NCBI GenBank assembly: GCA_030435675.1
Contig: CM059622.1
Span: 7,440,001 to 7,504,000, forward strand
Source of the DNA: Steinernema hermaphroditum
Lineage: Eukaryota; Nematoda; Chromadorea; Rhabditida; Steinernematidae
Reading direction: 5' to 3'
DNA: 64,000 nucleotides
Numbering within the stretch: the stretch's first letter is position 1; each line of letters begins with the position of its first letter. A program made the position numbers and the translations under genes. This document shows positions 1 to 12,000 of the stretch, in pieces. The notes beneath the pieces are model-generated. The model was not told where the DNA came from and searched no databases. It was given only the letters and a program-made list of their open reading frames with translations.

Positions 1-1
1 T

Positions 2-145
2 TACCAGTTCATCACGCCCAGTAGGCTCTTCCAAGCCACCGTAATCCCGCCTCCCTTGCAGAATCCTCGCAGACGAATCGCGTCAAACTCACCTCCAGCG
101 ACGCCCCCGCGGCTCTCGCCTGGACTCCCTTCCTCTATCTCCTGA
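2..145 (+). CDS. C-terminal end of an unidentified gene (partial)
   Basis: One + strand frame is open from base 2 to a TGA at 143-145, giving 47 proline- and serine-rich residues that begin YQFITPSRLFQA. An AATAAA lies 65 bp downstream at 210-215, which is the right distance for a 3' end. An internal CTTGCAG at 55-61 could be a splice acceptor, but no upstream donor leaves a realistic intron within the window. No family is recognised. It could be a chance open frame; the main support is the open frame plus the well-placed poly(A) signal. Confidence 0.35.
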   Translation, partial: YQFITPSRLFQATVIPPPLQNPRRRIASNSPPATPPRLSPGLPSSIS

Positions 146-209
146 TCCTCTTAGGGCTGCTCTGATCGAGCTGATTCTTTGATCTCTCCATACGGGCTGT
201 CCGACGCTC

Positions 210-224
210 AATAAATTATTTATT
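210..224. terminator. Head-to-head poly(A) signals of two convergent genes
   Basis: AATAAA on the + strand (210-215) and TTTATT, which is AATAAA on the - strand (219-224), lie 3 bp apart. The - strand signal overlaps the TAA stop (220-222) of the cysteine-rich gene, so that mRNA would have almost no 3' UTR before its signal. Confidence 0.5.
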
Positions 225-1435
225 TCGTCGCCAGGGGCTTCAGCTGATCTCTGCAGGTGTTGCTTTCGCAGGCGAAGCCCTCGGCGCAGTCCCGGAGGGC
301 GAGGGTGCAGAAGCGCCCCTCGACGCGCTGGCAGAAGCCGTCGCACGCCTCTCCCAGCTGACACACCTTCCGGGCGCACTCGTTACGCGTGCACCGGCCG
401 TTGACACACTCGAAGGGCGCCGGACACTCCCCATGGCACAGAAGGCCTTGAAGAAGACGACACTCGCCCGCACGGCACTTGTGGTCAGGCGGGCATCGTT
501 TCGAGGCGCACGGATCAGGGCCACAGGTCCCCTTTTGGCACACGCTCCCGGCGCCGCACTCCTCATCCCGGTTGCAGGCAAGCGCCTCTGTCGACGAGCA
601 GAAGCCGTCGATGCACACGGTCCCGGGTCCGCAGAAGACTCGCGAACACTCTGAACACACTTTTTGGTCGCTTGTTCGCGAACAGGAGAACCCACTGGGT
701 CGGGGAACGCATCTCCCGTCGGCGGCGCACATCTGGTCGGGATCACAGATGCAGATGGGTTTGGAGAGGATGCCCGAATCCTGGCACTTGTTGGCGACGC
801 ACTCAAGCGCGGGTCCACAGTCGAAGCCGGAGAGGCAGAAGCGGTCGGTCATGTTGGTACAAACGCCGTCGAGGCAGAGCTCCGTGAGACCGCAGGAGAC
901 GCCGGCGCACCCTGAAGCCCTTCGGTGAAGCGGAACCCCGGGCGAAGGACTCACGGTCGACGATGCAGCGTCCGTTGATGCACTTTCCGTGGAGTCCGCA
1001 ATCGGAGACGACCGCTTTCGCGGCGCTCTCCCCCACGAGGACGTTCCGGTTGCAGGGGAGATTCTCCGTCGGGTAGCAGCGCCCCTTGAAGCAACGCGTG
1101 TTCTCCGCACATTGCAGCTGCAAAGGGATACTGTAGGTACGGTAGTGTCACTCGCGGTTTGAGAAGGTGGAGAGCAGACTAAACATTGGGATCGCCGCAG
1201 TGTAACACTTCGGATCGCCGAATCGATCAAAGTGACCGACAGTTGCTCGAAGGAACGAACTTACGGCGTTGCAGTCCTCGGAGGCGCCTTCGCCGGCGCA
1301 CTTTCCCTCCGAGCAGAGAAGTCCCAGCGGGCACTCGGAGTCGCCGAAGATCGGAGGACACCGCTCGGCCCCTGAGGGGGTCCAGAACGCACAGAAGACG
1401 ACTAGGAGGAGGCAGAGATCGACGCGGCGACTCAT
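220..1435 (-). CDS. Secreted cysteine-rich repeat protein
   Basis: Three exons: 1435-1265, 1117-955 and 911-220. Introns are 1118-1264 (GTAAGT donor, phase 0) and 912-954 (GTGAGT donor, phase 1). The joined frame is 341 aa. It opens with a signal peptide (MSRRVDLCLLLVVFCAFW, cleavage near SGA). Nearly the whole mature protein consists of short cysteine modules of the type C-x4-LC-x-(E/D/N)G-x-C. These resemble EB or Dickkopf-like small disulfide modules common in nematode secreted proteins. There is no membrane segment after the signal peptide. A TTCTCAG acceptor ends at 1451, 15 nt before the ATG. The stop lies 103 bp downstream of the upstream neighbour's stop on the same strand, which is operon-like. 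The function is unknown; an extracellular or cuticle-associated role is inference only. Confidence 0.75.
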
Positions 1436-1510
1436 CGCGACCCGATTCGACTGAGAAGAACGTCGCGAGAACATGCGGATCTGCGCGGTGACTCAGCGAA
1501 GAAGAACCGA

Positions 1511-1516
1511 TTTATT
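1511..1516 (-). terminator. Poly(A) signal of the upstream cysteine-rich gene
   Basis: TTTATT on the + strand reads AATAAA on the - strand, 22 bp past the stop at 1538. A TTCTCAG trans-splice-type acceptor for the next gene follows about 60 bp further on. This spacing is typical of nematode operon intercistronic regions. Confidence 0.6.
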
Positions 1517-1537
1517 GGAACGAACGAAAGGGAAGAA

Positions 1538-2310
1538 TCAGTGACAGCCGTACTGAGTGTCCGTGGGGTCGGCGACGCACTTTCCGTCGGCGTTGGGCCG
1601 GAATCCGGAGCAGCAACAGAGGCACTGGTCGTCGCGACGGACACAGTTCACCGCGGGGAGCTTCGTGCCCACAACCTGGCAGAGTAAGGGCTCGACGTAC
1701 TGGAAGGCGGCGCCCTTCTTGAGGATTTGGAACTCAGCCTGCACGTATGAGGAGACGTCGCATCCGTCGGCGCTTGTCGTCGCATTCGGGTATATCTCTC
1801 CGAGGCGGCGGAGGTCGTCGGGGTTCAGAGGATCGATGAAGCAGGCGGAGTCGAAGCCGGGGCACAGTTCGGAGTCGTAAGCCTGCGCGAGGAACGAGCT
1901 AGAGCGTCTACAAAGGAGCGTTAGGCCAGAAACCCCGGAGGGCGCCTACTTGCAGCAGCGGAGACGACGGGGACAGCTTCCGCAGCGCTGCGAGGGGATG
2001 CGCTTGTAGAGGGGGTGCTCGAGGTATTCGGCGTTTGACTTGAGGAAGGCCGTGGCGTAACGCAACATTTTCTTCGGCGGCATCTGGCACTCGAGCTTCT
2101 GGACGTCGGTATAGAAGGACTTGATGAGGTCGATGAGGTTGCCGCCGGGCAGAAGGCAGTCGGTCCACTCGGAGTAGAGCTGGGGCGTCTTCTCGCAGGT
2201 CATCCCGAAGAGGGCGACCGAGGAGGCTGGAGTAGGGGGGGTTGGGGTGGAAGGGAGCGCGACTCACCGGTGGGCAGCAGGAAGACGGCGGCAGTGGCGA
2301 AGAGGAGCAT
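1538..2310 (-). CDS. Secreted protein with cysteine-rich C-terminus
   Basis: Three exons: 2310-2268, 2226-1950 and 1907-1538. Introns are 2227-2267 (GTGAGT donor) and 1908-1949 (GTAGGC donor, TTTGTAG acceptor). The product is 229 aa and starts with a short signal peptide (MLLFATAAVFLLPTASS). The first half (to about residue 105) is a helical-looking region with scattered cysteines. The second half carries pairs and a triple (CLCCCSG) and ends TDTQYGCH. If the second intron were not spliced, translation would stop at 1946 after 107 aa, so a short isoform is possible. A TCCTCAG acceptor ends 35 nt before the ATG. It is probably the first gene of a two-gene operon with the 341-aa cysteine-rich protein. 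I do not recognise a family. Confidence 0.65.
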
Positions 2311-3031
2311 GACGACGACCGATGCGGACGCGTCGAGGCGACAGACTGAGGAGAAGCCGATCGCATAGCCAAAAAATCAGTCACACCCTTTGATGTTTTG
2401 GCCATCTGTCGCCGCTGCAGGCGCCATGTGGTCGACAGCGCTCGGCCAATGCACTTTGGAACGCGGAATAGAATGCGAATATCGCTCACTTGGAGAAGAT
2501 TCGTGTTCACAGCACAAACCACAGGGACAAACCCTGCGAGTGCAGAGCTAATTCGCACTCAAGAGGGGAGGTTCACCATGCAGGGGCCATATGGTGGCCG
2601 AAAGAAGCGTCCAGCCCCTTCCGAAAAAGGCTCGGATCGCATCCTCCGAATCTCACAGAATTCACAGTTCTTCGAAACTCCATAAAAGAAGGTGGAAGAA
2701 ATAGTGTTTCCTGGTAACGTGGCTCCCACAACGATCAACATTACTGGTGAAGGGCGTACGGTAATTTCTGTTCGCGGTTGCTCCCAAAATGAGAACTTCA
2801 CCTGATTTGCCGAAATCTCGTCTTTTCGAAATATTTCTGTGAAACTGCTTGTCAGAAAGACAACAATCGATTTTTGCCGCTGAAATGTATGCCTAAGGAA
2901 GCTGTTCCATGAGATTTTCGCGAGACTATGAGCTGTACCGTAATTTGGTCCATTTGTTCGTGTTTCTGAACGCTTTGTTGCAGGCGTTTCCCTCATATAT
3001 TCGCCAATATTCCCCTTTCTTGTTGTTTCAG
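2311..3031. promoter_or_regulatory. Divergent intergenic region before midasin
   Basis: About 720 bp separate the outward-facing cysteine-rich gene and the midasin gene. No convincing coding exon is seen. It ends with a pyrimidine-rich tract and GTTTCAG (3025-3031), only 10 nt before the midasin ATG. This looks like an SL trans-splice acceptor, so the true promoter lies further upstream. Confidence 0.45.
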
Positions 3032-3041
3032 AGGGTTTTCA

Positions 3042-6000
3042 ATGGGTCCCAAGCGCAAAAATCGGAAGAGAAAAGCCGATGTGCCGGAATCTGCAAGCCC
3101 CACTCAAAGCTCAAGTGCCTCGTCCTCTCGGGCGGCCTCAGATGCTCCTACTCCTTCGAAGGAGATAAAGATCGAAGTGGTGGAGACGCTGCCAACTCGC
3201 TATTCCATCAAGGAAACGATTTCGGCCTTTTTTGAGAAGGATGCTCTTCTGGTGCTCAAGGTAGGAAAGCGTTTTGTTCCCGCATGCCGAGCATGAACTC
3301 GTTTAGGGTCCAATCGGGTGCGGAAAGACGTCAGTTATCCGCGAAATTGCTCAGTCCAGAAACCTGCCGCTAAGAATCATCCAGATGGGTGATCAGCTGG
3401 ATGCCAAGGTACTCTTCGGATCCTACCACTGTACGGAAATTCCTGGAGATTTTGTTTGGAAGCCGTCGAATTTTACTAAGGTACGCAGAGCGACTGTTTC
3501 TTATCTTATCATTAACACTGCAGTACTTACGTGAGGAATGTATCTTGCTTCTGGAGGATCTCGATTGTGCCTTAGTTGATCTCATATCAGCAGTGGTTAC
3601 GCTATGCGAGAAGCGCGAGCAAGTTCTCCCTTCTGGCGAGAAGGTTGTCGTGAAGCCGACGACGAAAATCATCGCGACAGTGCGAACATCGATGGATAAG
3701 AAGACTCTGTCTCCTATTTTCAACGGAACTCCTTGTCATGTAGAGCTACCTCCCTTCTCGGATGACGAGTTGCGTCGCATAATCTGCGTGAAATACCCGC
3801 GGCTTAACTCCATCAGCAAGAAGCTCGTTTCGATATTCACTCTCATTCGCACAAGGTCAGCTGAGGATCGGAAATCTACAAAAAGGCAGTTGACATCCAC
3901 GTAAGCTCTAAAAGCACACAGGTCCAGGGTTAGTCCTGCTATTTCAGGGACCTCTTCCGGGTGTGTGCAAGACTGCAACAAACCTCAGACTTGACCAGCA
4001 ACATAAACGTCATAATCGAACTGATAGACGTGCTGGCAATGCACCCGTCCTCGAAGGACATGACGCAAGAGTTGGCGGCGAGCATGGCGGAGCTCTTGAA
4101 TGTCACCACTGACGAGCTCGATTTTGTCCTCCGGAAACGTCAGCCAGAGATATCATCGGGTCAGGATTCGCTGAAGTGTGGCCGTGGCGTTCTGACAAAA
4201 CGCGGCTTTTCTACCACTGCCAGAAATCTCCACTTCGGAGTCACCCGTGATGTGTGCCAGCTTATGGAACGACTCGCTTTCGCTGTCCAGCACAACGAAC
4301 CCGTGCTGCTCTCTGGAGAAACCGGCGTAGGAAAGACCACTGTAGTCCAAACGATTGCGAACTACCTGAACGCGAAGCTCCATGTCGTCAATCTTAGTCA
4401 GCACTCCGACTCCTCCGATCTAATCGGCGGATTCAAGCCAGTTTCCGTTCACAATCTGTTGCAGCCTCTTCGTGATACTTACGACGAAATGTTCGAAAAG
4501 TGCTTCGATCGCCAAAAGAATGCAAAGTTCTTTGAGCACATGGATGTAAGAAATCCATCGTTTTCCACAACTTATTCCTATTTCAGACGTGCTTGTCCAC
4601 CGGACGATACGTGGATTTCGTGAAACTTATTGCCGAAACAGCCAAGAAAGCTCTGCAGAAGAATAACGACGACGAGCAGAGGCATCAGTGGGCCGAAGTT
4701 CTCGTTCGCGCAAACCGCTTCAATCAAACATTGATGACCCGTGCTTTGCCCTTCGCCTACGTCAGCGGAGTCGTCGCCGAAGCTGCAGAGAAGGGAGAGT
4801 GGCTCCTTATTGACGAAATAAACTTGGCCTCTTCCGAGTGCTTGGACGCCATTGTGCAGACCCTTGACGACGTGGACAAGACTCGTCACCCGGATTTCAG
4901 ATTGTTTGCCTGCATGAATCCGGCGACAGATACAGGGAAGCGCAATTTGGCCATCGGAGTCCGCGCCCGCTTTACGGAGTTTTTCGTCCACGAAACAACG
5001 GACCCGGAGCAGCTGGCCATAATCATCCGCACTTATCTCCCAACCTTGGATGCCCAGAAACTTCAGCAGATCCTCAATCTGTTTGTTCATCTTTGCAAGC
5101 TGATTCCCAAGAAGTACAGGTTAGTGCGAGTTTTTTTTGGCTACAAGTTCTTACCCCTCGTTGTTCAGTCTTCGTACTCTCTGCCGGGCTCTATCGTTTG
5201 CCGCCGACAATATGTTCGGCACCGAGATGCGATCGTTGTATGAAGCGTTCCACATGTCGTTTGTAACTGACCTTGACGCCGAGCACACGGTGAAAGTTGA
5301 GAAGGTAATTGTGAAAAGCCTTGGAAAAGTCCAGAAGACGAAACTGCCGCGCCCGTCTTCTTCTGATAAAAACTATGTGTATGTTGGAGCTATGTCAACT
5401 ACCATTATGGTTACGCTTTTTTAGTGAAGTTGAGGGCTATTGGCTCGAACAGGGTCCTCTAGTACCATCTCCGGACACAAAATTTGTATTAACACCTTCT
5501 GTCAAAAAGAAGCTGGCGCAGCTGGCGAGAGTTGTGTGCAGCGGGCGCTACCCGGTTCTACTTGAAGGAGAGACTTCCGCCGGTAAGACTTCCATGGTCA
5601 CCTACTTGGCCCAGTACACCGGAAACCGCGTTGTTCGAATTAACAACCACGAGCACACCGATCTGCAAGAGTATATTGGGTCCTACTCTCCGGATCGCGA
5701 CGGGAAGCTGCAATTCGCCGAAGGAGCCCTTCTCAAAGCTGTGCGAAACGGAGATTGGGTCATCCTCGACGAACTGAATCTCGCCCCCACCGACGTTATC
5801 GAAGCGCTAAATCGACTTCTGGACGACAATCGAGAACTCTTCGTCTCCGAGCTGAATGTAGCCGTTCGCGCACATCCGTCCTTCCGCCTCTTCGCCACTC
5901 AGAATCCCGTTGGCGCCTACGCAGGCCGTAAGAAGCTCTCCAGGGCGCTGCTGAATCGCTTTGTCCTTCTCCGCTTCGACCATCTACCGTTCTCGGAGTT

Positions 6001-9000
6001 GACCGAAATGGTATGTGCCAGGTGTGCAGTGGCTCCGTCTTCTGCCAGCAAGATGATCGCGGTACTCGGAGACCTCCGAATCCAACGCTCACTTATGGGC
6101 GTGTTTTCTGCACGCGATGGCCTGATGACTCTTCGTGACGTCTTCAGATGGGCCGGACGTTTGGCTGCTAGCGCAGAGGGCGATTGGCAGCAGATCCTCG
6201 CTGACCAGGGGTAGGATTTTGCACTTGAGATGATCCTAGAACGATGTGTTTCAGTTACATGCTCCTGGCAGGAAGATGTCGCAGCAGTGCTGACGAAAAG
6301 CTGGTGAAGGAGACACTGGAGAAGCATCTAAAGCGCTCCATAAAACCCGAAGCGATATTCGCGATGAACTCTACGTATATGCCAAAGATCTCAGAGTCGA
6401 AGAAAGACGTCATAGTTTGGACGTACTCTATGCGGCGAATGGCCGTCCTTTGCTATCAAGCGTGGCTGTGCGACGAGCCAGTACTGATGGTCGGTGAAAC
6501 TGGTTGCGGAAAGACCACGATTGCTCAAAAGATTTCAAAGGTTTGTGACAATTGGAAGAGAAAACATGCATAGTGGTTTACGTTTAGGGTGATTACCTCT
6601 TCATCAACTGTCACGAAAGAACAGAAACAGCTGACCTTCTCGGAAGACTGCGCCCTCTCTCGGACGGAACTTTCCAATGGAAGGACGGTGTAGTAGTCGA
6701 AGCTATGAAGAAGGGAAAACCACTTTTGATTGATGAAATCTCACTGGCTGCTGACTCAGTCCTTGAAAGACTGAATCCTCTGCTTGAATCATCCAGAAGC
6801 CTTTATTTGACCGACGCTGGAACCAGTGCAGAAGCAGTGTCTTCGACTTCTGGGTTCCAGGTTGTCGCTACAATGAATCCTGGTGGAGACTACGGAAAGA
6901 AAGAGGTGCGCATGAGATTGATCGTTGTTGGCTCCATTTTGTACGTCTTTTAGCTTTCAAAAGCACTTAGAAACCGTTTCACGGAGTTCTGGTGTGCTGG
7001 AGATTTGACGGGCGACGATTTGGCGAAAATCATTCAAAAGAGGCTCCGATGTGACTCTGTCGCTGTGAATGCTGTCGCAATGACAATCGTGGAATTTGTT
7101 GCCTACTTCACCGAAACATTCGCGCAGTATTTCAGGTAGCCAAGTTAACCTCGACTTATGACCGAATCTAATTATTTCAGACGAGGAATTTCTATTCGAG
7201 ATATCGTAGCCCTCGTGGACGTCTTCAATTCTTGCGTGCAACGTGCAATCAGCCCTTCGTCCGCGCTTTTCCATGCCTTCCACACAGTGCTCTTGGATTG
7301 CCTTGCCATGATGCAGCCGAGAATGAACTTCAATAAGGACAATGTTGTAAATTATTGCCTTGATCAGGTACTTCAGTTTCGCAACTTCACTGACAGCTGT
7401 TTTTTCATTTTTTAGCTTTCTTTTATTGCAAAGCAGCAAAAGCTTATGGACAACTCTGAGAAGCCCCCACACTTCGGCAACATTGCAGTGTCGTCAGATG
7501 ACCTCCATCTCTGTGTTTCCGAATTCAAGATCCCGTACGGATCGGAGCCCGCTGTTATGCCTGCAAAGTTTAGCTTCGACGCGCCAACATGCCGTATGAA
7601 TCTCTTTCGTCTCTCCAGGGCTTTGTCCATTGAAAAGCCGATTTTGCTGGAAGGAGCTCCAGGATGTGGAAAGTCCAGCACCATCGTCGCCTTGGCCAAA
7701 GCTACGGGCAACAGACTTGTCCGTCTCAACCTGTCTGATCAAACTGTATGCTCGGAATAAGGGTGCTGTTTCTATGAATGCACATTTAGGACGTAAATGA
7801 CCTCTTTGGAAGCGATATTCCCGTCGTTCTCGATGACGGAGGAGTTTCCTTCCGCTGGCAAGATGGTCCTGTTCTGAAAGCTATCAAGGAGGGATGTTGG
7901 ATTCTCTTGGATGAAGTAGGTCACTCTTGTACACCCCAAATGCACATGACAAGTTTCAGATGAATTTGGCATCTCAAAGTGTTTTGGAAGGTCTCAATTC
8001 ATGCTTCGATCACCGTAAACAGTTGTACATTGCTGAACTCAATCGCACCTTTGACATCGATACCCGAAAATGCCGTTTCTTCGCGTGCCAGAATCCTCGA
8101 AGCCAGGGAGGAAACCGTCGAGCTCTTCCGAAGTCCTTTGTCAACAGATTCATCTCTGTATGATCCACCCAGTTCAGCATTTTTATCTGACGACGACTCA
8201 ATTTAGATCTACACAGAGGAGCTTACGGAGTCGGACGAGAGACTGATTTTGGAGAAGGCATTCCCCGAAATCGAATCTGAGAAAATCGCACAAATGGTAG
8301 AGATAAACCAGAAAATCCGAATCTCCATGGACGATGGATGGCATATGAGAGGGGCTCCTTTCGAGTTCAATCTTCGTGATCTTATCAGATGGGCCGAGAT
8401 TGTGCTCAAGACATCAGATCTGTGTCTTGGATTCTCTCTTCTGTACCTGGATCGTATGCGTGTTCCTGACGATAAAGCTAAGGTAAACTGTGAGCTGATC
8501 TTTCGTCGTACTTTTGATTTCTTCAGATGAGCGAGATTTTCCGATCGGTATTTGATATTGATGTAAAAGAACCCATTGCTTCCATTTCACTCAGCGAAAA
8601 GAAGCTCGTGATTGGCCCTACATCGCTTACTCGATCATCATGTGCTACTGATACAGAATTAAGACTGCTTCCATGCCAGATGAGTCTTCTTCTTAAGCTG
8701 GCTCTCTGCGTCGACATGAATTGGCTTGCGTTGCTTGTTGGGCCTCACAATGCCGGAAAACGCAGTGTCATTGAGAACCTGGCAGTGCTCACAGGCAGCG
8801 AGCTTCACCATATGAGGTTGACCTCGGAGACCGACGCCCTCGAGTTGCTCGGCACTTACGAACAGGTTTGTCCAACTCACGTTCCTTCACGGCGTTCTTA
8901 TTCAGGTTACCGATTTTGTGGATTTGGAGCGCATTCGAGCTGAAGTGGTTCGGCTTGTAGATGGCTACGTTTGTGATTCTTTGGTGTTAAATGTTCGAGA

Positions 9001-12000
9001 AGCTGACGACATTCTAAAGTTGCGCACGTCTGTGGCGTGCGCCGCGGAACTAATGACCGATGACAGTAAGCCTTTACCGTTATTTACTTCCCTATTGATC
9101 TGAATTGTTAGAGAAGAAGCTGAGATTAGAAGAACTTGTCGACCAACTCTGCAACAACTGTATGCGATTTGAGTGGTTCAACAGCAAGTTTTTGGATGCT
9201 TACATGAAGGGAGATTGGATCGTTATTGAAGACGTCAATTGTTGCAGGTTGGCTGTGATGACACAGCCCCTACATTTTAACCTTGATGTATATTTAGTGC
9301 CGCTGTCCTCGACCGTTTGAACACTTGCTTAGAATCGAACGGAGAACTGACATTGTCAGAACGTGGTGACCTTTCATCGAAGCCAATCACGGCCCATCCG
9401 AACTTCCGGTAAAACATGCCCTTTTCTTTCCGTCTATACCTACTTATTGTAGAGTGTTCTTCACCATGGATCCAACGCGCGGTTCTATCTCTCGCGCTAT
9501 GCGAAACAGATCGGTAGAAATTTCTGTCGAATCGCGATGGATGCTCTCTCCAGATGACCTCGGAAATGTAATCGGCTCTGCGTTGTCTTTGACTGCTTGC
9601 GAGCAACTCGTCCAAGCCGTTGCGCGTCAAGAACTAACATCTGGTGACATTCTTGCGCTCACTCCGCTTCTAAAATCCACTGGCTCATTGGAATCTGCTC
9701 TGAAGCGACTGAATCGTGAGCAGTTGAAGCCTCTTATTTCAAACGTCGAGGAGGCAGCATCACTACCCCACGAACCTTGCTTCTTGGCGCCTTCGGTGAA
9801 CAAAGAACTGATTTCCAACGTTTTCGCGTGGAAGCTAGAAGCTTGGCTGCGTGATTGTGGAGACCAAGATCGACTGTGGGCCTTTGTGTTAGCGCTCTTT
9901 TCGTTATCTCCAGTCGAAATTTTCTCTGGACGATTCTGTCAGCGATTCAAGAACAGTGGGCTTGGTAAGATCAGTTCACGGTTTCTGGCATTCTGTGGAT
10001 ATTTCAGATGCAAATTTCATTGATTCGGTTCTCAGTTTCCTCAAAAAGATTTTGACCGATGCCGATGATGCTCTGCCATGGGATGGACGTCTCCTTAACC
10101 ATCAGCTCTCCATCGGAATCGATTGTGAATTGCGCAACAAATGCATTTTGGGCATTATGTGTTTATGGTTCTCAAGGCAGTTAGAATCTCTGGAAGCGCA
10201 GAACGGGTCTCCAGCTAGCGTTTCACTGGCTTTTCTCAACAGTAAGCTTTATTCATGCCTCCATTCACTTAGAGTATTACTGTAGAACGCTTGCGAAGTG
10301 ATCAACTGGAATCTCCTGTTTTGAAGACATTGTCGTCCGCTCTTAATGAAACAGTTTCCATGTTCAAATCACATGTGCTGCCCTCGCTCTGCGAAACTGG
10401 CATAGGTGCAAGCTTGACGGGACTATGGAATTTCGTCATCTTCGCTCACTGTGCAGCGGAACCTTCCTCAGAGAGGACCGGACTGGTTCTTTTGCAGCTA
10501 GCATGGCAGTACCTGAAGGGCAATTTCTTGGACATTCATTTGTGAGTTATCCCTTGTCAGTAAAAAACGAATGACATATTCAGCTCTTCTACAACGTTGA
10601 TGAAGCATTTGAACACCATTGGAGCTTCGTGGAACCTGAAAAGTGAAGAGGATATGAAGCGGTTCACAGAGTTTAACGAGAAGTGGCAAGTGGCCGTTGC
10701 ATTCAAAGGCCTAGAAGCGTGGCAGCTCGCACACGAGACGATTCGATCCATTCACGTCGAAGAGCCCGGCGCTGGTGAAGCAGAGCCCATGGAAGACGAT
10801 ATCATCCAGCCAACTAGTGTGACACCTGTGTTTGATTCTCCTCTGAAAGCACTGAACGGACTAGCTATCGCGATCGCTCTCCTTAACGTCAACTCGCCGA
10901 AAGAGGTTGGACCATGTTATGAACTACGTCTTTAATCGCACTTATTATAGTTTGCTCAAGCTATCAGCGTCGTTAAGACGCATGATCTGAAATCGCTGAA
11001 TGCTCTAAGCTGCTTTGAATGGTCGAATGGCGCTGCCGAAAAACTCCTGTTCTACTCGACATATTTCAACTCGGAATTTTGTGTGTCGGAATTCAGTGAA
11101 AATTTGAGGGCAATGATTTTCTTCCTGCTTACCAGGCATCAACTCTATATTGTTTTAGAACGTGAACACCATTGGAGCAAGCTTGCTGACAGAACTGATG
11201 GCAAATATACTGTTTGCATTCAATTACGACACAAACATCAGATCGATATCCCTGGAAAATCTGAATACATTCACGGACGATCTCAATCGTCTTAAGTCCA
11301 TCATGTGGAAACTTCTGTCACACTTTGATCGCTTTGAAGAACACTCGCGGTATGACCTATTTTTCTCTCTTCATGGCGACATCTCACGTTTTGCAGGGCG
11401 AAGCTAGATTACTGTATTCAGTCCTGTGTGACTGCAGCTTCCATGGAGGGCGACGTCAAAGGAACGATAGAAAATGCCCTCAACTGGATTAATGTTGGAT
11501 TTTCTCTGATGGAGCAGGCAACTCCAGCCATCAACATGATTGATCCACTAATCCGAGAAGAGCAAAATCAGCGCTATCTTGAAATGCGTCTCGAACTCAT
11601 CGAGTCCCAGTTGAGAACCTTGAAGAACTTCAAGAAAACAACATCGGGTGATGCGCTGGAAGGCCGTAATCTCCGTGACTCGAAACACCCTTGGCTGGCC
11701 TCTCTGCTCGCATTGGAGGAGGAAACCATCGAACTTCTTCACGAATGCAAGCAGAAATCTGCAAAAAATGTCTATAGACCAGAATATTCTGCTGTAAGTA
11801 TACTGCAGTCATCAAATTTGCAGTAATATTTTTAGTTCACTTGGCTGACAAACGAGCTTAATGGATTTTACCAGATGGCCACAGAGTGGAAACAAAGAGC
11901 GATAAGTAGAGCTCAGATGGGCGGCAATTGGAGATACTGGTCGACCCAGGATCTGGACATTCACTGCTCACAACTTGATTCCTTCCTTGTTTCCGCTCGG

